A stretch of 24,229 nt of DNA from GCA-2746795 sp964643965 (GTDB taxonomy: Bacteria; Chloroflexota; Anaerolineae; Promineifilales; Promineifilaceae). The translations under genes were made by a program, and so were the position numbers. Below the pieces are notes generated by a model. It searched no databases and was not told where the DNA came from. It saw only the letters and a program-made list of their open reading frames with translations. The DNA lies in the NCBI GenBank assembly GCA_964643965.1, contig CAZXVH010000084.1, forward strand, positions 1 to 24,229, read 5' to 3'. This document shows positions 20,696-24,229 of this stretch, piece after piece. The number at the start of each line of letters is the position of its first letter. Positions within the stretch are counted from its first letter, which is position 1.

Positions 20696-23401
20696 CTATT
20701 CTGTTAACAGCAAGTTTCGCTTAAAATCGTGCATATAATCTTGAATGGGTGCACGGTAAATGTCGTAGGTTAGATGGGCTTCAATGCCCAACCGTTCAAA
20801 ATGCTTTTTGGCACATATCATCTTGTATTTTTCATCTTCGCGCAGCGCTTTAGTATCGTTGATGTCGTTGGTTCCCTTGGTTTCAATCACAAAATAATAT
20901 TCGCCTTCAATCTGTTCCCGAATTCCCTGGCGACGGCGCACCACAATGCCAAAATCAGGTTGATAGGTACCAATAGGCGTGGGAATTTTGTAGAAGCTCG
21001 GTAATTTGAGGAAACAAACCACTTCAGGGTCACTTTCTGCGCCCAAAGCAAAGTTAATTTCCGGCGTACTGCTTGAATCAACGATCACTTTGTCGTAAAT
21101 GCCACGTTTAGGCGTATCGCGGGTCTGCTTAAAGGTTTCAATTGTTTGCATAAATTCGTCAAAAGGAATGCCTTCTCCCGTCGGTTCATAAGAAAGACCG
21201 CGCATCATCTCATCCAGCTCAATACGTTTAATAAGGCCGCTGGCACTCTGCACAAATTGCGCCGGATTGACGCTGATTTGCGCCAAATTTTTAAGCCCCT
21301 GCATAATTTTCAGCGTCGTCGGGTAAGAAAGGCCGGTGGCTTCACTCAAATCTTCAATTAGATCCAACGGAGAATGAACGGCCGTTAGTTGGTGCGTTTC
21401 CCGGCCCACTTCTTCATCTTCAAAGGCATCTTCATACATCGCCGTGATGCGGCTGAGGACAATTTCGGCAGTATATTCGGCCACTTCAATGGCGTTTAAA
21501 GCGTCGATGGCGCGGGCAACAAGCTGCTCTTCGTCAAAAGCCACCACGTAGTCCGTTTTTTGCGCCAGTTTTTGCCAGAAAGCGCGGAAGGAAGCGCCAT
21601 TAAATAAATCGTCATTTCGGGTGACAATCGTTTTCTTTTTCTGCCCTTTATGGTTTTGGCGCAAGGTGGGCATAAGGGCGCCGTCCCCATACACGTCACG
21701 CAGTTCAGATTGGTATTGCGCGGCAAAGCTGGCATAGGTCTCGTTTGGCACGACGGTTAACAGGTTGGTTTCTTTCCCTTCTTCGGTTTTGTCATCGTCA
21801 TACACCCGCTGCCCATCCTGATTGACGCAGATGCGCAAGCCGCGCCCAATCTCTTGCCGCTTTTTGATGTCGCTGTAGGAATAGTTAAGGGTGGCAATAT
21901 TGAAGACGTTGGGATTATCCCAGCCTACGCCCAAAGCAGAGTGGGAGAAGATGAACTCGATAGGGTCTTCAAAGGAGAGCAGTTGCTCTTTTTCTTCAAG
22001 AATGCGCTTGAAAATCTCCCTGTTTTTGAGCATGGATGATTCGCTGTCTGTGTAATCCCCTTTGCCAGTTTGCGCGAAATAGTATCCTTGAACGGCCGTT
22101 ATCTGTTCTTCAGTCGGCTTTTCTTCAAAATGAGTGGTATGGGCTTTCTCGTATTCTTCCCTAAATAAACGGCGAATAAGGCCGTCATCAGCCACATAAT
22201 TCTCCACGCGGTCAATAAAAATGAGCGACAAACATTTAATGCCCTGGTCGCGTAAACTCTTCCTTTTAGCAAAATGTGACTCAATCAACCAATGAAGCTG
22301 CTGCCTAAAAATCCCCTCAATATCAAAACTGCGCTCCTTCTCCACCAACTCCACGCCATTGCTCAACTTCACTTTGAAATGAGAGGCGCGTATACCTTTA
22401 TAAATCTGATCAATGCGGTAGCCCAGGTAAATATTATTGCCCGTCTTTTCGGCAAGGTCTGCTCCCGCGCTTAACCAGGCCGTCTCCTTCCATTTAAAGC
22501 CGCTGCTTTGCGTTACCCAGGCATTCAGTTTCACCTTGGGATTATGCCCTTTTTGAGTTTGCACACGGCTCACCTCAAGTTTCAAGGTTGCTTCGTCATT
22601 TTTTTCCGCCACCGTCAAGACTTCAATTTTCTTGACCATCCCTTTTTGGTACGCATCATACGGGGTCAATCGATACAGCAAATTGTGGACAACCTTATGC
22701 GTGGCCGAATAGCGCAGTTTGGCAGCCGGATTGAAGCGGGCAATCCGCGCCACCGAATTCTCTGTGTCCATGCCCTCTTGCGGCTCATCCATAATGATAA
22801 TCGGTTGCGTTTTGGCGATGGCTTCCAGATAAGATAGACCCTGCACCGATTGTTCCCGATTTTCCTGGTTGATAATGGTGTCGTCGCGGGCAAAGGCTTG
22901 CAAGGTCATCACCATCACTTGCGGCGTGGCAGCACTCACAAAATGGCTCAACAGATTGAGCCTTTTGCTGTTGTACTCAAAGGATTTGACCTTAAAGCCG
23001 TAAATAGCTTCTAGCTGCTGCCCAAAGATAGAAAACGTTTGCACCACGCCTTGCCGGATAGCGATAGACGGCGCCACAATGATAAATTTGCTCAGACCAT
23101 ACTGCTTGAAAAGTTCATAGATGGTGCGAATGTAGACCAGCGTTTTCCCCGTTCCCGTCTCCATCTCGATGCAATAATCTATGCCCGCATCCAGACAAGC
23201 TGTTTCTACACTGATATTGTTCCGGGCAATAATGCGGCGTTTATTGGCGGCAATTTGCGCTGCGGACAAATCAATCACATTAGAGCGAATGCCGAAAAGG
23301 AGGGCGTTTTCATAGGTATTGCGTGGCTGACCTTTAAAAAGGTCAACCACTGAATCAATGGCCTGACGCTGATAATCTATCTCTTCAAGTTTGAACTTCA
23401 T
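20696..23401 (-). CDS. res: Type III-like restriction enzyme Res subunit (SF2 helicase plus PD-(D/E)XK nuclease)
   Basis: A 901-residue ATP-dependent restriction subunit. Walker A METGTGKT is at 80-87, the DExx-box IIMDEPQEG at 202-210, the helicase motif VI region RQEIGRGLRI at about 511-520. The C-terminal nuclease is visible as QPDFGIVV (D816) followed by YYFVIETKGT (E840, K842), i.e. a PD-ExK site. It should cleave DNA not methylated by the adjacent Mod. The usual type III order is mod then res; here res comes first. A TACAAT box ends 6 nt before ATG 23401, suggesting a leaderless mRNA. Two AACGGCCGTT copies (21377, 22091) show the gene has been resident in this genome for some time or comes from a related one. 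Confidence 0.93.
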   Translation of the reverse strand: MKFKLEEIDYQRQAIDSVVDLFKGQPRNTYENALLFGIRSNVIDLSAAQIAANKRRIIARNNISVETACLDAGIDYCIEMETGTGKTLVYIRTIYELFKQYGLSKFIIVAPSIAIRQGVVQTFSIFGQQLEAIYGFKVKSFEYNSKRLNLLSHFVSAATPQVMVMTLQAFARDDTIINQENREQSVQGLSYLEAIAKTQPIIIMDEPQEGMDTENSVARIARFNPAAKLRYSATHKVVHNLLYRLTPYDAYQKGMVKKIEVLTVAEKNDEATLKLEVSRVQTQKGHNPKVKLNAWVTQSSGFKWKETAWLSAGADLAEKTGNNIYLGYRIDQIYKGIRASHFKVKLSNGVELVEKERSFDIEGIFRQQLHWLIESHFAKRKSLRDQGIKCLSLIFIDRVENYVADDGLIRRLFREEYEKAHTTHFEEKPTEEQITAVQGYYFAQTGKGDYTDSESSMLKNREIFKRILEEKEQLLSFEDPIEFIFSHSALGVGWDNPNVFNIATLNYSYSDIKKRQEIGRGLRICVNQDGQRVYDDDKTEEGKETNLLTVVPNETYASFAAQYQSELRDVYGDGALMPTLRQNHKGQKKKTIVTRNDDLFNGASFRAFWQKLAQKTDYVVAFDEEQLVARAIDALNAIEVAEYTAEIVLSRITAMYEDAFEDEEVGRETHQLTAVHSPLDLIEDLSEATGLSYPTTLKIMQGLKNLAQISVNPAQFVQSASGLIKRIELDEMMRGLSYEPTGEGIPFDEFMQTIETFKQTRDTPKRGIYDKVIVDSSSTPEINFALGAESDPEVVCFLKLPSFYKIPTPIGTYQPDFGIVVRRRQGIREQIEGEYYFVIETKGTNDINDTKALREDEKYKMICAKKHFERLGIEAHLTYDIYRAPIQDYMHDFKRNLLLTE

Positions 23402-23407
23402 GGGCGT

Positions 23408-23413
23408 ATTGTA
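23408..23413 (-). promoter_or_regulatory. -10 box TACAAT of res, leaderless type
   Basis: The minus strand reads TACAAT, ACGCCC, ATG. A second candidate TACAAT at 23520-23525 lies in the duplicated uvrC promoter region. Confidence 0.45.
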
Positions 23414-23458
23414 TCTGAAAATTTAGCTGCTGTTTAGCGCGTTTGGCACGAGGGTGTG

Positions 23459-23538
23459 CGTAGATGATGATGACGCCGTGTTTGTCTGAACGCAGGAGCG
23501 GTGGCAACTATGCGGGGAAATTGTAGCTCATTTGGTCG
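23459..23538 (-). repeat. Diverged partial copy of the uvrC 5' region upstream of res
   Basis: Block 23459-23495 resembles 18465-18499 (shared CGTAGATGATG and TGTTTGTCT). Block 23510-23538 resembles 18566-18592 (shared AGCTCATTTGGTCG and ATG-GGGG). Order and orientation agree, with about 50 bp missing between the blocks. The two copies flank the res-mod pair as direct repeats. Confidence 0.6.
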
Positions 23539-23557
23539 AAAAAATGGGAAACTATAG

Positions 23558-23563
23558 TAAAAT
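23558..23563 (+). promoter_or_regulatory. -10 box TAAAAT of the partial right-end gene, leaderless type
   Basis: TAAAAT is followed by 7 nt (TATTGCC) and ATG 23571; no ribosome binding site is present. It is divergent from the res promoters. Confidence 0.45.
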
Positions 23564-23570
23564 TATTGCC

Positions 23571-24229
23571 ATGACGAACTTACTTGAAATTTCAGGAAAT
23601 GACATCGCGCTACTGAATGACACAGACCTTCGCATTTTAATTGGGCGATTGTGTGAAGAAGATTTCCGATTGGCCGGATTGCCAACAAAAGGAATCATTT
23701 GGGGCGGACACCAAGATGCAAGCGACGATGGATTGGATGTAACTGTTCGTAGTGAATATTTTCCTCCAAAAAACAGCTTTGTTCCACGAAAAATCACTGG
23801 CATTCAGGTTAAGAAACCTAATATGCCTCGGGCAAAAATCTTAGGGGAAATGCAACAAAACGGTGAATTAAGAAAAGAAATTCAAACCCTAATTCATGAA
23901 AATGGTGCATACATAATCGTAAGCTCGAATGGCTCTACCACTGAGAAAGCTCTAAAAAATCGTGTCAACGCAATGAAAGAAGCGGTTGCAAATGAACCCC
24001 AATACCAACAGCTTCATTTAGATTTCCTTGATCGTAATCGTGTTGCAACGTGGGTACGTTCCCACCCTTCCTTAATTTTGTGGGTGCGGAACAAAATTGA
24101 ACGGTCGTTACAAGGTTGGCAACCCTATGGGAACTGGGCGAATTCACCTGGGGGAATTCGAGAGGAGTATTTAATTGATGACGAATTACGACTTCATGAT
24201 GGGACAAGTTCTAGTGAAGGCAACTCAAT
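23571..24229 (+). CDS. N-terminus of a large putative defence protein with nuclease-like domain (3' end outside window)
   Basis: The frame is open from ATG 23571 to the window end (219 codons). It starts MTNLLEISGNDIALLNDTDL, then CEEDFR (E30), WGGHQDASDDGLDVTV (D53, D56) and ITGIQVKKPNMPRA (Q79, K81). The spacing E...GxD...QxK matches PD-(D/E)XK nucleases of the Mrr/Cap4 kind. ENGAYIIVSSNGSTTEKALK and RVATWVRSHPSLILWVRNKI follow. From memory of similar proteins I expect a P-loop ATPase domain further on, giving a large nuclease-ATPase defence protein; that part is not visible. The gene is divergent from the type III res gene, AT-rich and free of AACGGCCGTT, consistent with a recently acquired defence gene. 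Confidence 0.7.
   Translation, partial: MTNLLEISGNDIALLNDTDLRILIGRLCEEDFRLAGLPTKGIIWGGHQDASDDGLDVTVRSEYFPPKNSFVPRKITGIQVKKPNMPRAKILGEMQQNGELRKEIQTLIHENGAYIIVSSNGSTTEKALKNRVNAMKEAVANEPQYQQLHLDFLDRNRVATWVRSHPSLILWVRNKIERSLQGWQPYGNWANSPGGIREEYLIDDELRLHDGTSSSEGNS

Larger units (their letters stand above)
767..22100. repeat. Dispersed decamer palindrome AACGGCCGTT (HIP1-like), 24 exact copies
   Basis: Exact copies start at 767, 1231, 1713, 2272, 2899, 3289, 3931, 4055, 4574, 4671, 6997, 7340, 8519, 8645, 10513, 11923, 12611, 13061, 15389, 15674, 15740, 20033, 21377 and 22091, counted by eye. One-mismatch copies start at 1696, 3070, 9454, 14930 and 17854. About 0.02 copies of a given 10-mer are expected by chance in 24 kb. 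Most copies lie in coding sequence, where they read as Thr-Ala-Val, Asn-Gly-Arg or Arg-Pro depending on frame. None lies in menB, in the four-helix-bundle gene or in the partial gene at the right end. Confidence 0.95.

Noticed and set aside
767..22100. AACGGCCGTT as the recognition site of the local type III system
   Set aside because: Type III enzymes recognise short asymmetric sites, not 10-bp palindromes, and nothing in the window links the two.
1..24229. tRNA, rRNA or known riboswitch
   Set aside because: No cloverleaf, rRNA core or recognisable riboswitch aptamer was seen on reading through the spacers.

Overview
The window looks like a chromosomal segment of a Chloroflexota bacterium, perhaps Anaerolineae or Ardenticatenia. 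The basis is overall protein character, a classical menaquinone pathway, a Thr/Pro-rich lipoprotein with OB folds, and Uma2 and HigBA modules typical of these genomes. The assignment is inference and a database search would settle it.

Layout. 1-2308: an ABC exporter pair (ATPase cut by the window start, then its permease). 2355-2835: a small element that encodes a four-helix-bundle (S23/Avd-like) protein between inverted arrays of 7-bp repeats. 2789-10107: menaquinone genes menD, an alpha/beta-hydrolase-like gene, menB, menE and menH, interrupted by a HigBA toxin-antitoxin pair and a Uma2 gene. 10131-11334: a DUF2283 gene and menA on the minus strand. 11433-13733: a DCC thiol-oxidoreductase gene with an in-frame UGA, a small Cys-rich protein, a decayed multiheme cytochrome fragment, an XRE-type regulator and an acyl-CoA-binding protein. 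14028-16535: a GltD-like flavoprotein and an OB-fold lipoprotein. 16693-18567: uvrC (minus). 18660-24229: a defence region with a type III-like restriction-modification pair (mod and res, minus) and the start of a divergent gene with a nuclease-like N-terminus.

MenD, MenB, MenE, MenH and MenA cover most of the route from isochorismate to demethylmenaquinone. MenF, MenC, the thioesterase step and the methyltransferase are not in the window.

Three sequence-level patterns cut across the genes. (1) The decamer palindrome AACGGCCGTT occurs 24 times exactly, mostly inside genes, resembling the HIP1 phenomenon of cyanobacteria. (2) Paired heptamer-repeat arrays flank the four-helix-bundle gene and also sit in frame inside menD and menE; two neighbouring genes start with the same 18-residue leader made of such a repeat. 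(3) At least six genes have a TANAAT box 6-8 nt before the start codon, which implies leaderless mRNAs. The best candidates for something undescribed are the four-helix-bundle/heptad-repeat element with its gene-less relatives, and the UGA at the second Cys of the DCC redox motif.
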